In this document: in pieces, positions 22,420-34,421 of the stretch
How positions within the stretch are numbered: position 1 is the stretch's first letter
Layout: each line of letters begins with the position of its first letter
DNA from: Solenopsis invicta
Taxonomy: Eukaryota > Arthropoda > Insecta > Hymenoptera > Formicidae
NCBI RefSeq assembly: GCF_016802725.1
Contig: NC_052673.1
Span: forward strand, 3,974,037 to 4,038,036
Length of the DNA: 64,000 nucleotides
Direction: 5' to 3'
Position numbers and translations under genes: made by a program
The notes under the pieces: generated by a model
What the model was told of the DNA's origin: nothing
Database searches by the model: none
What the model saw: only the letters and a program-made list of their open reading frames with translations

Positions 22420-23420
22420 GAAGTAATGAATAAAGAAAGGAAGGAAAGAAGAGGAATAGACGAAAAGATTAAAGGAAAGAAATGGGTGGAGTATTTTAAG
22501 GAGTTATTAGAAGGGGTGGAGGGAAAAGTAGTGAGAGGTATTAGGAGGAGAAAAAGGGAAGATATGGAGCCGGAAATGACGGGGGGAGGTGAAAAAGACG
22601 TTAGGAAGGTTAAAGGAGGGCAAAGCGGCGGGGAGGGGATGGGATACCAGGAGAGGCATGGAAGTAGAGGAGAGAGAATAGAGGAATGCATATGGGAGTT
22701 GTGCAACAGGATTTGGAGAGGAGAATGGATAGAGGAATGGACCGAAGAAATAATTGTACTAATAAGGAAAAAGGGGAAGGGGAACAAGGAATTACACGGG
22801 GTAAGGGGAGGGGAGTGACGTTAACGCTATTGTTGTACAAAATTTATGCCATGGTGCTAGGCTGGAGGAGAAGTTGAAGGAAGGAAGAAAGATACCGCAA
22901 AATCAGACAAGATTTAGAAGGAGGGTGGAAACGATGAATAACATCTATGTACTAAACTATTTAGTAAACAGGCGGCTGAATAAGGATAAAGGAAAATTGA
23001 TTTCTTTCTTTGTGGACTTAAAGGCAGCTTTTGATTTGGTACAGAAATATTAGAAAGGGCATTAAAGAAAAGAGAAATAAGGGAGGGTTTAATAGTAAGA
23101 GGTATAGACTTATTGAGGGAGACGAAAAGTAGAGTGAGAATTAATGAGGAATAGACTGAAGTATTTTGGACAGGTAAGGAAGTAAGGCAAGGATGTCTTC
23201 TGGGCCCTCTATTATTTAACATCTTAAGCGCGGACATAGAGGAATATATGGGCAAAGGGTGCTGGAGAGGGATGAAGTTGAAGAGAGAAAAAATATACAC
23301 ATTGGCCTACGCGAACAATATGGTTCTGATAGCAGAGGAGAAAGACGAGATGAGGGCAATGATAGCGAAATTTGAAAGATATATAAAGGGGAAGGGATTA
23401 ATAGTAAACGTCGGGAAATT
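22420..23420 (+). pseudogene. LINE reverse transcriptase, inactive
   Basis: Reverse transcriptase on the + strand with many shifts: FRRRVETMNNIYVLNYLVN, LISFFVDLKAAFDLV with the first Asp, EVRQGCLLGPLLFNI, and LAYANNMVLIAEEKDEM. The catalytic YADD box has become YANN (near 23310), so both Asp are lost. It stops at 23420 where the hAT element begins. Confidence 0.82.
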
Positions 23421-24060
23421 AAGTGTTTCCACTAGAGTGGTCTGAAATTTCCCTTCTTCTCCTCTTAAATTTCCCTTTTTTCTCCACATTCTACCTTGAA
23501 TTTTCCCCATATTTTCCCTTATATAAAAAATATTATCCCAGATTTTATTATTTAAGAGTAGCTTACTTTTAAATTTTTTATTTTAATAAAAAATTTTTGA
23601 AATTATATTTAAATCATTTATTTTGTTTTTTTATAATTATTTATAAATTTCTTTATATTTTAATGTCACCAGACCTTAGGTTAAACTTAAGTTAATGCTT
23701 TTAATCTAAAAAAAGAAAATAAGTTATGTTCACTTTCAATCAAATTGATTAAAACTGTATTTTTAATAAGGTGAGTAAATGAGGAAAATAAACAAATTAA
23801 AAAAACATCTTTTAAAAATAAATTTTTTTAATTTTTTAATGTTTGAATACAAAACAAAACTTAATATTTATTTTAATTTAAAACATATAAATATGTTTTA
23901 TTCTTACAATAAGTGTAATATATATCTGTGAATAAAATAACATACATAATTTTTAAACTTAATAAAATTCAAAGAAATAACACATTTTTGGTTAAACTAA
24001 TCACAGAAAATAAATCTTATAATTATGTATAAAATAATCAGTCAAATATTTCAAATATTT

Positions 24061-26725
24061 TTATTCTTTTAGTCTTAATATATTAGATTCTGCAGATGTG
24101 CTATTGGAAGTGAATTTCAATTCAGGAACGTCACCATTCAAAATTCTTATTGAATTAATTCCTGTATTGTTAATTCCCTCTCTTGTACATAAAATTCCAC
24201 TTAATGACTCAGATTTGATTAGATTTCTTTTATAAGTTTTTACTAATTTTAGAACGCTAAACAACCATTTTACGGTTGCATTAGAAAATGGTAAAGAGAA
24301 AAAAAAATTTACTACTTTTAAAACATTTTCATATTTATTCCTTCCATCAAGATTTTTGAAGTTTTTTACTGTTCTCCAGAATTAGAATACATCTTTCTCA
24401 TCGATGTCTTCAAATCCAGTGTTAATCCATTCTTTATCGAGATTATTATAGTTAATTTGTAACATCTTACAATATTTTTTTGCAATGACAGAAAGATTCC
24501 TCGGCTTACAGTTATTAACATTCTCCAGATTCAAAAAACTGGAGTCTTCTTGTAATTGGGAGATTGGAAATTGTTTCTGAATTTGGGAAAGCGCTTCCAT
24601 GTAGAAAGCTTGGACTGATTTTTGAATTGATGTTAAGTCATCGCCATCAATTTGATTAAAATGAAATCTGTAGCTACAGGACCCAAATAAATATCTTTCA
24701 AGAGAAGCAGATTTTCTAAATAAAATTTTAATTTCAAATAATCGGTTTTTTAAATGTATTCTCTTTTCATGAAATTAGATGCAAGTACCATATATGATAA
24801 ATTACTTTAGTTTTTATTTTAAAAAAAATTTGGGCTTTTGTTTTAAAAAATTGTATTAAACTTAGTCATTATATCTAGCTCGTATTCTACAAAATACAGT
24901 AAACACCTTTTTGATGGATTATTTAAGATTGCAAATGTGTTATTAGCTACAGTCGGATCTTCTTGAGCCAGAGTTGCCCAATAGGCTTTGAGTCCATCTG
25001 CTCAATTATCCTTCTCACACAATCGTGGATCGATAACCATCTTGTTTGAACCATGGTTTTAAAAGTTCATGTGGTTTTATATCATAAAATTTTTGTAATT
25101 TTTTGTAATCAACATTTTTTGGACTTCTTGCAAAATGATTATATACAGTCCTACAAATATCCTCTAAGGAATTTGATAATTTTCGACATGCGTAATCTGC
25201 ACATAAATGGATTAGATGACAATTACATTTTATAATATGAATTTCTGGGAATTCAGATTTTATCATTTGCGAAACAGAATGATGCTCGCCCATCATTGAG
25301 TTACTAGTGTCTGAGCAAAATCTTATCCAATTAGCCAAATTGATTTTAGTAGCAAGCAATGTCTGTTTGAAAACAGAAAAAATACCTTTTGCTGAGCCAT
25401 CTGGGCATGGAATTATATCTAACAAATTAGTTTTGTACGTGAATTCTGACATATCAAAACACGAAACCATGATAGCGAGTTGTTTTTTTGTTGAGATGTC
25501 TAATGTTTCATCAGTGAAGAGTGAGTAGGAAAATTTGTTAAAATCTGTAATGAGAAGTGCATTGAAATGACTCCTGAGTCCTTGTCGAATGAGATTAGTT
25601 GCTTTATGTTTTCCTAAAGATACATTTTTTACAGTTTCAATGTTGGGCAGAGATTTTAAGAATGGTACAAGTCTTTCAACAATTACAATGGGTAGATCGT
25701 TTTCAACAATAAAGGCACAAATGGCTGCTTCTAAATCTTGGACATTTTTAATCATAGTCATGAAATTTGTATTCCTAAGAGGCTGGATGTTCTGTATGGA
25801 TTCCATTTTTCTCAAATAATTCAATTTATTTGAATGTTTAATAAGATCTGATTTTCCTAAAAAAAAACAATCCAAATCTGAAAATAGAACAAATACTTTA
25901 ATTTTTTAAGTTTCAATCCTAATTACATTTATGTCAAAATTATTTTTGAAAATATCAATTAAAACATAATCGAATTCTAAAGTAGAAAGATATTCGACCA
26001 GTAATGTAAATACAAATCTAAACAAGAAGGCCTTCCACGGTCGTAGCTAGATCTTAATGCTTCATATTTATTCGTGTGATTTTCTCAAACTCAATCAAAC
26101 TGCGCGCCGTTACTTTCGGTCATAACCCAGTTATTTACAGTTTTTTCATAAGGAGGAAGAGGTAAACGTTAATTAGCATCATTTATTATTAGATTAATCT
26201 TATAAAAACGTGAATAATTTTCTTATTCAATCTAGAAGCTGTGTTATGACCGAAAGTAACGACACGTAGTTTGATTGAGTCTGAAAAAATAACGAATAAA
26301 TATGAAACACTAAGATCTAGCTACGACCGTGGAAGGTCTTCTTGTTTATAATCAAATTCTGTTTTTTGGATTTTAATTATTAACATTTTTATAAAATTAT
26401 TCTAACAAATACAGAAATAAAATATTAGTATGGGAATATTTGGATTCATATGAGATTTGAATTCTGCTAAAAAATTTTTGCTGTTTAAAAATTATCTGAC
26501 AATAACCTAATATTACAATATTTATCTGGTTTAAGGGCAGAATTGCAAATCTTGCATTTCGCATTTACTTTATCTTGAACAAGCCAATCTTTAAACTCAG
26601 TCATAGCAAGCCATTTCTGTTGAAATTTTTTGTTTAATGACTTTTTTTCGAAAACTTAATTTTTTTATTTTTTTTGTTCTCCTCCATGTTATAACCGCCT
26701 TCTAATTCAGATTCAGACATTTTAA
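24061..26725 (-). pseudogene. hAT-like transposase with BED-type finger and dimerisation domain
   Basis: The minus-strand start is near 26722 (MSESELEGGYNMEEN). A BED-like finger, KWLAMTEFKDWLVQDKVNAK with CKIC, lies at 26530-26620. A probable intron follows, with an acceptor (TATTTTCAG) near 25885. The catalytic part 25015-25875 has SYSLFTDETLDIS, CSDTSNSMMGEHHSVSQM and IKCNCHLIHLCADYACRKL, typical of hAT proteins of the SCAN/ZBED-like group. Degraded pieces at 24382-24600 and 24061-24300 end with the hAT dimerisation region (FSNATVKWLFSVLKLVKTYKRN). Several stops make it inactive. Confidence 0.8.
26021..26346. mobile_element. 326-bp foldback MITE in the hAT intron
   Basis: TA at 26019-26020 and 26347-26348. 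Arms of about 115 bp are inverted copies, starting AACAAGAAGGCCTTCCACGG and running through GTCGTAGCTAGATCTTA. The middle is about 95 bp. A half copy of the same family is found at 29560-29690. Confidence 0.88.
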
Positions 26726-27423
26726 AATAACTGGAAAATGGAAAAGTGATAAAAATTGATTAAATGTAAAAATACATAAAAATTGATAGACTTTTCTTTT
26801 CTAACCTCTTTTTTACTAACCTCATTAACTAAAAATAACTAATATTTAATCTTCTTCTAAGCTTATAGCAAATAAAATAACTTACCTAATTTGTGATATT
26901 AATAATAAATAAATGTTGTGACTAGTTGAAGAGATACGTAAAAAATGACAAACTGCTGTTATATGTGATATTAATGTTGGTTATTTGCTCAGTTTTCAAT
27001 TTCTGTTTTGTTTTAAATTCTCGATCATAGAAGTAATAACAATATGATGCAATAATGGCAAATAGAATTAACAGTGTACGATTTGAACCTCTAGTGTCTT
27101 TACTGTTTATTCACAGCAGAGAGGAACAGAAAGTGGCCATCCTGGCCATTTTTGCGACATCGCGATACTAACGCCACCAAGCTGGTATATAGAAATAATA
27201 ACAACCTAAGCCAATCAGACGGTGCTATCAACTAGTGAGATCTCTTAATTGTTCCTAGTTTCTACATTAGTTACAAAAAGGGATTTATTAATGAAGATAA
27301 CTATATGTTTTTATTTTCGCAATTTTGTTGAATTTTTCCTCATTTTTCTCTTTTCCCTTTTCTTCCCACAAAAGTTCAAAAATTCCCGAAATGGGAAATT
27401 TTCCCTCAAAGTGGAAACACTGG

Positions 27424-28660
27424 GCACTTGCCACCGCTTTTCTCTCCTTCTCCGCGACTTCCTTCGGCGAGATCACTTTCTCACAGAAGAAGGTCGCCGT
27501 TTCTTATCTTTTGTCTCCGGAAAGCATGGCCTAAACCATGCTCTCCGGGGACATTTTTTCCTTGTTTTCTATCCCCAAAGAGTCTATCAGGACCTGACGG
27601 GCACCCTCCCAAGTTGGACACTCCAACAGAGTGTGGTCCGTTGAGGCGCCATAGTGGTGGCAAATACTAGTGGGCTCTCTCCCAATTCTGTAAAAGTACT
27701 CACCAAAGAACTCGTGCCCAATGACCCTGCACCAGCCTATATCTAAGAGGGTCAAATCGTCACCTCTCCGTCCATTCTTTGAGGACTGGACGGCTGGCCC
27801 CGACGACGCGTATGTCTGTCCTCGCTGAGGATAAGCTCTCCTTACAAATTTCAGTTTGGCATCGCCGGGCATGGTGCCGTCGCACTTCCTCTCTGTGGGT
27901 TCAGGTTATCGCCGCGGCGGGATTCCTACGGCGAGCAATTCTCTTCTGGTATGTTTCCGCGTACATGCCCTGGCCACTACGATCGCCGCCTCGTAGGAGA
28001 TAGTTCTGTATCCCCGTGCAACTCGGATGGTCAATCTTTGCTGCACCCCCTCAAGGAGTGTGTTGACGCGGAGACTGGATACCACTATTTCCGGATACCA
28101 CATGGGGGTTCCATACATCGCTATGGACCACCCTCAGATAGAAGTGGCGAGTCCCACCCCGGGTCCCCCGAGATTGGGCATCAGCCTCCCCAAAATGGAA
28201 GCCACCGTCCGCAATCGGGAAACCAGCTGCTGGAAGTGCGATTCAGAATTCCACCGGCTATTGAGAACAAGACCCAAGTACTTCATTTGGGTCCTGATCT
28301 CGATATTGACCCCCTCGATGGACAGCCGAGCTCCTCAAGGCGGCCCCCTCACCCGAGGTTTTGCAAACCATACGGCCTCGGTCTTTTGGAGGGCCACCTC
28401 TAGACCCAGCGCTCATATACGTCCCACTAAGTGTGCCACCCCCATCTCAGCAAGGCGGATAGCGCTTTCCCAGTCTCTCTCCCAAATTAGAAGCAGCGTC
28501 TCATCCGCGTAACACATTATTCTTAGTGCAAGCACACAAGGTGCAAGCACGCGCCGGTCGTCGTTCATCCGCTGAAGAAAAGACGAGCGAGCGAGCGAAG
28601 GATCCTTGCTAGCTTGCTCCGGTGTCGTCAGCGCTATGCAAACCGGTCGGCGATACAACT
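27424..28660 (-). pseudogene. R1-type LINE, 3' half (reverse transcriptase C-terminal part and Cys-His tail)
   Basis: On the minus strand from 28660 the palm is recognisable as MCYADETLLLI, where YADD has become YADE. KYLGLVLNSRW, the thumb, and MYGTPMWYPE with VQQRLTIRVARGYRTISYEAA follow. Last comes the C-terminal Cys-His motif CHHYGASTDHTLLECPTWE near 27600, which is typical of R1-clade elements. A tail with ISPKEVAEKERKAVAS runs up to the hAT end. Several stops and shifts are present. The 5' half (endonuclease, fingers) is missing, as usual for truncated LINE copies. Confidence 0.85.
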
Positions 28661-29379
28661 TTCATGTATCGCCAACATGTAACCTTCATGTATCTTCATA
28701 AACTTCATTATGCTAATACTTTATCAAACCTAATTCTAATCATTATTTGTTCTTTTTAAAATGCAAATAAGTAACTCTTTCAAAATATTTTGTCATTAAT
28801 CTATCGTAAATATCTTAATTGTAGCAAAAATTGTACAAGTGTAATCTCTTATATATTTAGATATTATTCATTTTATTATATTAATATTATTGCAGTATTT
28901 ATAATATAATTTATTATTACTTGTTAAAATTGTTAAATTAAAAAATATGAAACCAAAATAAAACATGAATAAAAGTTTAAAAATTCAGTAAAAAAACAAT
29001 GTGTGTGTATGTGTATACCAGTACAAATAATTCCATGGGTGTTTACGATAACCCAAGTTGAGTTGGTTTCCAGGACCAAAAAATGTTAAGCGTAACTCTC
29101 TCTAGTACCTTTATGATTCATGACAACTTAACGCTGTATTGTATTGCCTGAGTTAAGGGGGCATATACACCCAGAAGGCCAAAACATGGCAATTTTCTGG
29201 AATTTTTTTTTTTTGAAACTGTTGGAGTTACCAAATTGAGTTTTTTTTAGTTAAAAATATATATTTTGAAGAAACTTCATGATTTTTTTTTATTAAGAAA
29301 TTGCGCAAAATGACAGAGATATGGTGTCGTAAAGAGGCAGCCCTGAAAAAATTGCCCAAAACGGTACCAGGTGTACCTT
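28661..29379. other. AT-rich non-coding stretch
   Basis: No gene recognised. Near 29153 there is TTAAGGGGGCATATACACCC, which looks like the end of a TTAA-type DNA element, but no partner was found. Confidence 0.4.
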
Positions 29380-29474
29380 CGAAAAATATCACCTCAGCCA
29401 GGGTTCGAACCTGGGACCTCCCAAATCTTTCAAATCGTCACAGGTTCGACCCCTGGCTGAGGGGATATTTTTCG
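29380..29474. repeat. Inverted repeat built from two tRNA T-arm-like sequences
   Basis: Two 34-base arms (29380-29413 and 29441-29474) are inverted copies with two mismatches. Each contains a B-box-like GGTTCGAACC or GGTTCGACCCC and CCTCAGCCAGG. It is not a complete tRNA gene. The neighbouring 29560-29690 is a half copy of the foldback family seen at 26021. Confidence 0.75.
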
Positions 29475-29559
29475 CAATAATTTCTTTACAGTTTTTTTAG
29501 GGGGGAAAAGGATTAATATTTAATAATACGTGATATTGCTTAATCTCGTTCAATTTAGA

Positions 29560-29690
29560 ATTGTGTTATGACTAAAAATTAATTCGGCGCGCAGTTCATT
29601 AAACTTGAGCAAAGTATATAAAATCACATAGACAATACAAGCACAAAGACCTAGCTACGACAGTAGTAGGGATTCTTGTTCAATTTGTGT
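29560..29690 (+). repeat. Half copy of the foldback MITE family at 26021
   Basis: GTGTTATGACTAAAAATTAA, then GGCGCGCAGTT, then GACCTAGCTACGAC and ATTCTTGTT match one arm of the 26021-26346 foldback in order, at roughly 70-80% similarity by eye. The other arm is absent. Confidence 0.6.
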
Positions 29691-29904
29691 TGATACAGCA
29701 ATAGTCAAAATATCTCTCTCTATTACTTTGGAATAAATAAATTCTATTTGTATAAATTCTAAATAAGTTTTAAATAAATCCTATTTATATAAATTTGATC
29801 TGTATAAAAATTGTTGAGTTTCAAGAGAAAAATATAAAAATACTTCATATATAACAGATTGTACTTTCTCTGATGCTTATTATTATATTTTTTTTTTTGT
29901 TCAG

Positions 29905-30381
29905 ATATTTAGCATTGCTGAGTTATCTCGAAATCTATAATGAACGATTACGAGACTTGTTACGAGACGACACTGGGGAATCCCTGACATTAAAAGAGGA
30001 TCCGACGAAAGGTACTTACGTCGCAGGTGGACTGCGCGAGGTCACTGTCAAAGACGCAACCGAATGTGCAGCACTAGTTCAACAGGGCGATCAAAGAAGA
30101 GTAGCAGCCGCTACGAAAATGAACGCTGCCAGTTCGAGAAGTCATGCTGTCTTAACTTTGTCACTCGAAGCAATTGCAATCAACGACGATGATAAACGTG
30201 GCAATGCTATTAGGAGAGGTCGATTGCATTTAGTTGATCTAGCTGGATCTGAAAGACAAACCAGAACTGGAGCTACAGGAGATCGCTTAAAAGAAGCTGC
30301 TAGTATCAATCTGAGTTTATCGGCATTGGGGAATGTTATTAGTGCATTAGCTGCCGGAAATGGAAGACATGTTCCTTATAG
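29905..30381 (+). CDS. Kinesin-2 motor (KIF17/OSM-3-like), motor-domain exon
   Basis: Internal exon of a plus-end-directed microtubule motor. The acceptor is a pyrimidine run ending TTCAG at 29904; the first base completes a split codon. It encodes SYLEIYNERLRDLL, LTLKEDPTKGTYVAGGLREVTV, the switch I motif NAASSRSH (30122-30145) and the switch II motif VDLAGSE (30233-30253). LKEAASINLSLSALGNVISAL and HVPYR follow. The donor is TATAG|GTACAA, leaving a split Arg codon that is completed by the next exon. No stop interrupts it and the motifs are intact, so it looks functional. The P-loop exon lies upstream of the window or was not recognised. KIF17/OSM-3 works in ciliary and dendritic transport; this assignment rests on the third exon. 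Confidence 0.92.
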
Positions 30382-30716
30382 GTACAAATAAAATTATTTC
30401 CTTGCACAGAGTGTCCATAAAATCTATTCCCACCTCCTATATTTCAAAAACACTTCAGAACTATGAAAAATATCGTAAAAAATGTTTAATCATTTTGAGG
30501 GATTATTTTTTTAAGGGAGTTAGAAAGTTTGCTCTTTCTCTCCAAAGGATATTCTAGAAGGACTCCAACTTAAAAGTTTTCAAAGAAATTTTTATATTGT
30601 AGTGTACCGTTAGAAAAAACTTAACTAAAGAAAATTTTTAGTTTAAAACAGAAGTTTATACATTGATCTGTTCGGCAGTTATTTAGACTCAAAGTTCAAA
30701 AAAGACCAATTTTTAA

Positions 30717-30845
30717 CTCTTTGCACTCCGAATCACATTTCATCGATTTCATTAATTTTATTTTCTATGTCGAGTGAGACTCCACAAAGGAGCTCCTGAG
30801 ATAAAAATTGATGTCGAGTCACACTCGACATAGGAGTGCAAAGGA
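30717..30845. mobile_element. 129-bp TTAA MITE
   Basis: TTAA at 30713-30716 and 30846-30849. The inverted ends are CTCTTTGCACTCC and TCCTTTGCACTCC. The interior contains further inverted GTCGAGTG/CACTCGAC. The TTAA target suggests mobilisation by a piggyBac-type transposase. Confidence 0.8.
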
Positions 30846-30849
30846 TTAA

Positions 30850-31574
30850 AAAAGAGTTGGAAGCACTTTAACAAGGTTTACACTTTGCAAGGTGGATTCG
30901 AAAAGGCCTGAAAAGACACATTCGGTGTGTATAGGGCTGTTAATATCGCATAGATATCCATTGAAGGTCGCACGGATGTGTTTTGATAATTTTTTTAACA
31001 ATTAATTTAACGATGACTAGCAGCAGGTCTGTAAACGGTAACTCTAACACTCGAGATGATCATAACGCTAGTTAATGCTGGCCATGCAATAATCAATTGC
31101 TCACAGGCAATTCGCTAGTTGAACAGCAAGATAAAAAAGAAATTTAAAAATGCAATCAACAAATTCAATGAGCAGAAAATGCAAAAGCTGCAAATAATAA
31201 GACAAATTGTTAACCGCCATAATAGAATAGTCTTTTTACGTAATCGACGTTTTTCGCGGTTTTTTATAATTTTGATACATTTCTGAAGTATAGGGGCTGC
31301 GAAAAGACTTTATACATGTATAATGTTACAACATATAATAAACATATATAACTTTGTATTAATTTTCATTACCTTATTTTTTTCTGATTTACACTGCTTC
31401 TTGATAAAATTTTTATTTTATTTTACGTTTAATTGAAATTATATTTGGAAAAATACAGGTAATCATGGAATAAAATTTTATTTCTTTAAATATAACTTAC
31501 AAGGAAATCTTTCGAAGTGAGGAATTCAGATTTTAATGAAACTTAGCATAAATGTAAAGGAGGTAAATACATGA
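30850..31574. other. Non-coding intron sequence
   Basis: AT-rich. I see no gene, repeat pair or element end in it. Confidence 0.4.
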
Positions 31575-31860
31575 ATTTAAAAAGAACGATGGCAATATAG
31601 GGCCAAAATTTGTCTTCCTTTGAGGAGATCGCATAAAATTGGTCTATCTTTATGTTATTCGGTTTGCTGAACTCGAATATAAGGCTTAACATTGTGCAAA
31701 ATGCGGACAATTTTATAAAAACGTAATTTTTTTACTCAAAAATCTTATTTTGTAGTTAAATATTTTCTGATGATCAAAGTAAACTTCTTTTCTTTCAAAA
31801 AGTATTATTTAAATTATGAAAATTTTTTTTAAAAAAGTACTTTTCAAATTATAAATGAAA
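31575..31860 (+). repeat. Unclassified repeat, left member of an inverted pair
   Basis: The reverse complement of 41075-41410 matches this block over nearly its whole length (AAAGAACGATGGCA, TTGGTCTATCTTTATGTTAT, GCTGAACTCGAATATAA, then AAAAAGTA and TTTTCAAATTATAA). Both lie in the same kinesin intron. They may be two copies of one repeat or the long terminal repeats of a decayed element. Confidence 0.75.
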
Positions 31861-32285
31861 TTCACAATACCACCGGTATTAGTATTATTTGTTTCATTAA
31901 AACGATGCTGGAGTGATGGTGGAATTCACTCGACGTCGGTACTGCAGATTTTTCTTCAACAGAAAGTTGAGCGACTCGTGATCACACGCGGGGCAAAGAG
32001 TAAAAGAAATAAGCTAGCGCTATTTGTCAAACGCACTCATCTGTCCTTGTTTTTCTACTTTATTACCATCTAACGTAAGATCTCTCCATTACCATGTTAC
32101 ACAATTACTGCTCTGTTACTGTTCAAACTGTTTCCGCATGCCAATTTACACGCATGAAATTCCCGAAATGAAATTTTCTTATATTGAAGCTTCTTGGCTT
32201 CATTCTAAAGGCACAGTATTGTTTCTTGTTGTAATTTCCAAGGTATTACATGCTTATTTTATACATACAAAGTCTCAAATTTTTA
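31861..32285. other. Non-coding intron sequence
   Basis: A weak continuation of the preceding repeat is possible at its start (an ATACCACCGGTATTAGTATTA-like phrase pairs with the complement of 41085-41110). No gene seen. Confidence 0.35.
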
Positions 32286-34257
32286 TATAGGAGAGACCGG
32301 GGCAATTCGGAAGACTTTTTCTTCTTTTGCGTCTTCTAAGTCCTATATTTATTAAAAAAATATATTGGACGGTTTGAAAGGTTTAATCTTCCCCTTTACA
32401 GTACCATTGTAGATAGAACACAAAAATATGCTTGCTTTGAAGAACATATAAAATCGACCAATACCAAATATTTCGAATAGCCCCAAGCCCCGGGTAATTC
32501 AAAACTAGTTTGAAAATATTTTAAAATTTAAGTTTTAAAATAAAAAAAAATGTAAAAAAACTATTATTAAGACTTTGTTTTATTTAGAAAAGGATATGTA
32601 GTATTATAAAGAAATGTTACATACAATAAAATAATACAAACCCACAATAAATAATTTTATTGCTTTAGCGTTTTTAGAACAAGTCAGAGACTATTTATAT
32701 TTTGTATAATTACATCTGTTGAGTATTAAATTGTGTATTTGGTGTATTTGTACATAGAACGTAAATGTGAAAGAAAAAAATTGTCCGAACGACGATTCGA
32801 CTTTGGGTGTTTCGAATAGCCCAGACATCAACTATGCGTATTATTGCGTATGATCAACAAAAAATAGACATCACACAGCAAAAATTAAACATGAAATATT
32901 TCAAATACATTCAACTGGACACGCTACATTCAAAGTTTTCAAAAAGAATCTTATTTATCTTACCTAAATTTCGAAAAAATACTGACTATCAGAAATTACT
33001 TCGACTGTCGCAGATCACATTTTTCACTACTACGACTTCAATATGACGCTGTTACTAACAAAACTTTGTTAGCAGCTTCGTTACATTAGGACGGGTTTAC
33101 AGTTGTTACGTCTGGTGGATAAAATTTTTTCCTTTTTTCGCGCCATTCGAATTAAACTATTTGGCAATCAAAATTCGGAAACGCCCTCCGATCAATTTCA
33201 TAATTTGCTGTCGTTATAACTCCAATAAAATTAAATCTAAATAAGTCTCAATACGGCTTTTACATGCATAACCACTTGGCAACATCGCGCCCCGCCCTGT
33301 TGACGCGCGAGCAACTACAAACGCTGTACGAATATCGCGTACGCCGTCTCCACGCGTTGCACGAACTCCTCTAACGCCACGAGATTTCACGCACTGAAAT
33401 TCCACCTATCTTTTCCATTTTATTTAAAAATATTAGAGACAATAAAATGCTAACTATTGAAACGCAATCTTTTGGTGTATACAACCTTCTATGCAGTCCA
33501 GATTTATATAACTTTAAAAATGTAACAACCATAAATGTTAGAAGAATTCGGAGAAATTTAATCTTATATAAATTACAGCAAAACTTTAATTTCTAAAGCA
33601 TAAAACAATAGCGTGTAAATGCCTCTATCACCCTGTACATTCCAAGTTACGCTAACTCTAAAATCAAAGAACCAAGAAAGTAGAAATTTTTAAAGATTTT
33701 TTTCATGCATTGCAGTAAGTTAAGAAGTGGTTTTCTGTCAAAGCCAATATAAAATGTTAACTTCTGAAATTACGTAACTCTTCATATGGTCCTCCACCGT
33801 ACCATATACACGAAATCAAAATCATTTAAGAAACATAATTTATATTAACTTCTTAAATATAAAAAATTCGTATTGTGGCGTAGTAAGCGCTATCCTTGCG
33901 ATTTGCAATTCCCGAGAGCGTCTACGAACACCTCGCGTGAATTATAGGCGCAAGCCGCGCAGTCGCGGTGCGGGCTTTTAAGGGCCATACGTTACGAAAA
34001 ACTATCGCACCAAATTTTCCGCGGACCTGAGGAATCGTCCCGCGACACTTTTTGTCCACATTCTTTGCCTATATAAGGAGCGAAATTGGAGCTTCTGATT
34101 TCAGATTTGTCTTGTTGGTCAACGAGACTTGCTTCTAGGCGACCGTCAAAACGCAGATCTCCAGGTACAGTTTTACCGACGGATGGGTCATATTCTAAGC
34201 GAAAACGTTGGTCTTTGGGATTGGCCTTGGTTGGATGCCTTTTCCTTTTCTACCCAT

Positions 34258-34274
34258 CTTTTCTCTTTCTCTCA

Positions 34275-34338
<64 letters not shown>

Positions 34339-34343
34339 TTCTT

Positions 34344-34375
<32 letters not shown>

Positions 34376-34388
34376 TCTTTCTCTTTTA
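34258..34388. repeat. (CT)n microsatellite
   Basis: About 130 bases of CT repeats interrupted by TTT. Low-complexity open frames in all phases here are not genes. Confidence 0.95.
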
Positions 34389-34421
34389 TTAGAGTCTCAA
34401 AGGATTGAACCGCACCAAGCA

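Larger units (their letters stand above)
18130..23420 (+). mobile_element. Purine-rich LINE (non-LTR retrotransposon), truncated and interrupted
   Basis: The + strand is overwhelmingly A and G through the whole block. ORF1-like sequence at 18480-19460 is rich in Lys, Glu and Arg with coiled-coil character. The endonuclease (21107-21600) and reverse transcriptase (22420-23420) follow. A mariner (19878-21104) and a short MITE (22270-22414) interrupt it, and the 3' end is lost at the hAT element. The left limit is uncertain. Confidence 0.8.
23421..27422 (-). mobile_element. hAT-like DNA transposon
   Basis: Ends are inverted: AAGTGTTTCCACT at the left and the complement of CAGTGTTTCCACT at the right, each followed by GGGAAATTT-like subterminal repeats. 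The transposase lies on the minus strand. The 8-bp flanks are different (GGGAAATT and GGCACTTG), and the two flanks are parts of different LINEs, so a simple insertion cannot be shown. Confidence 0.75.
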
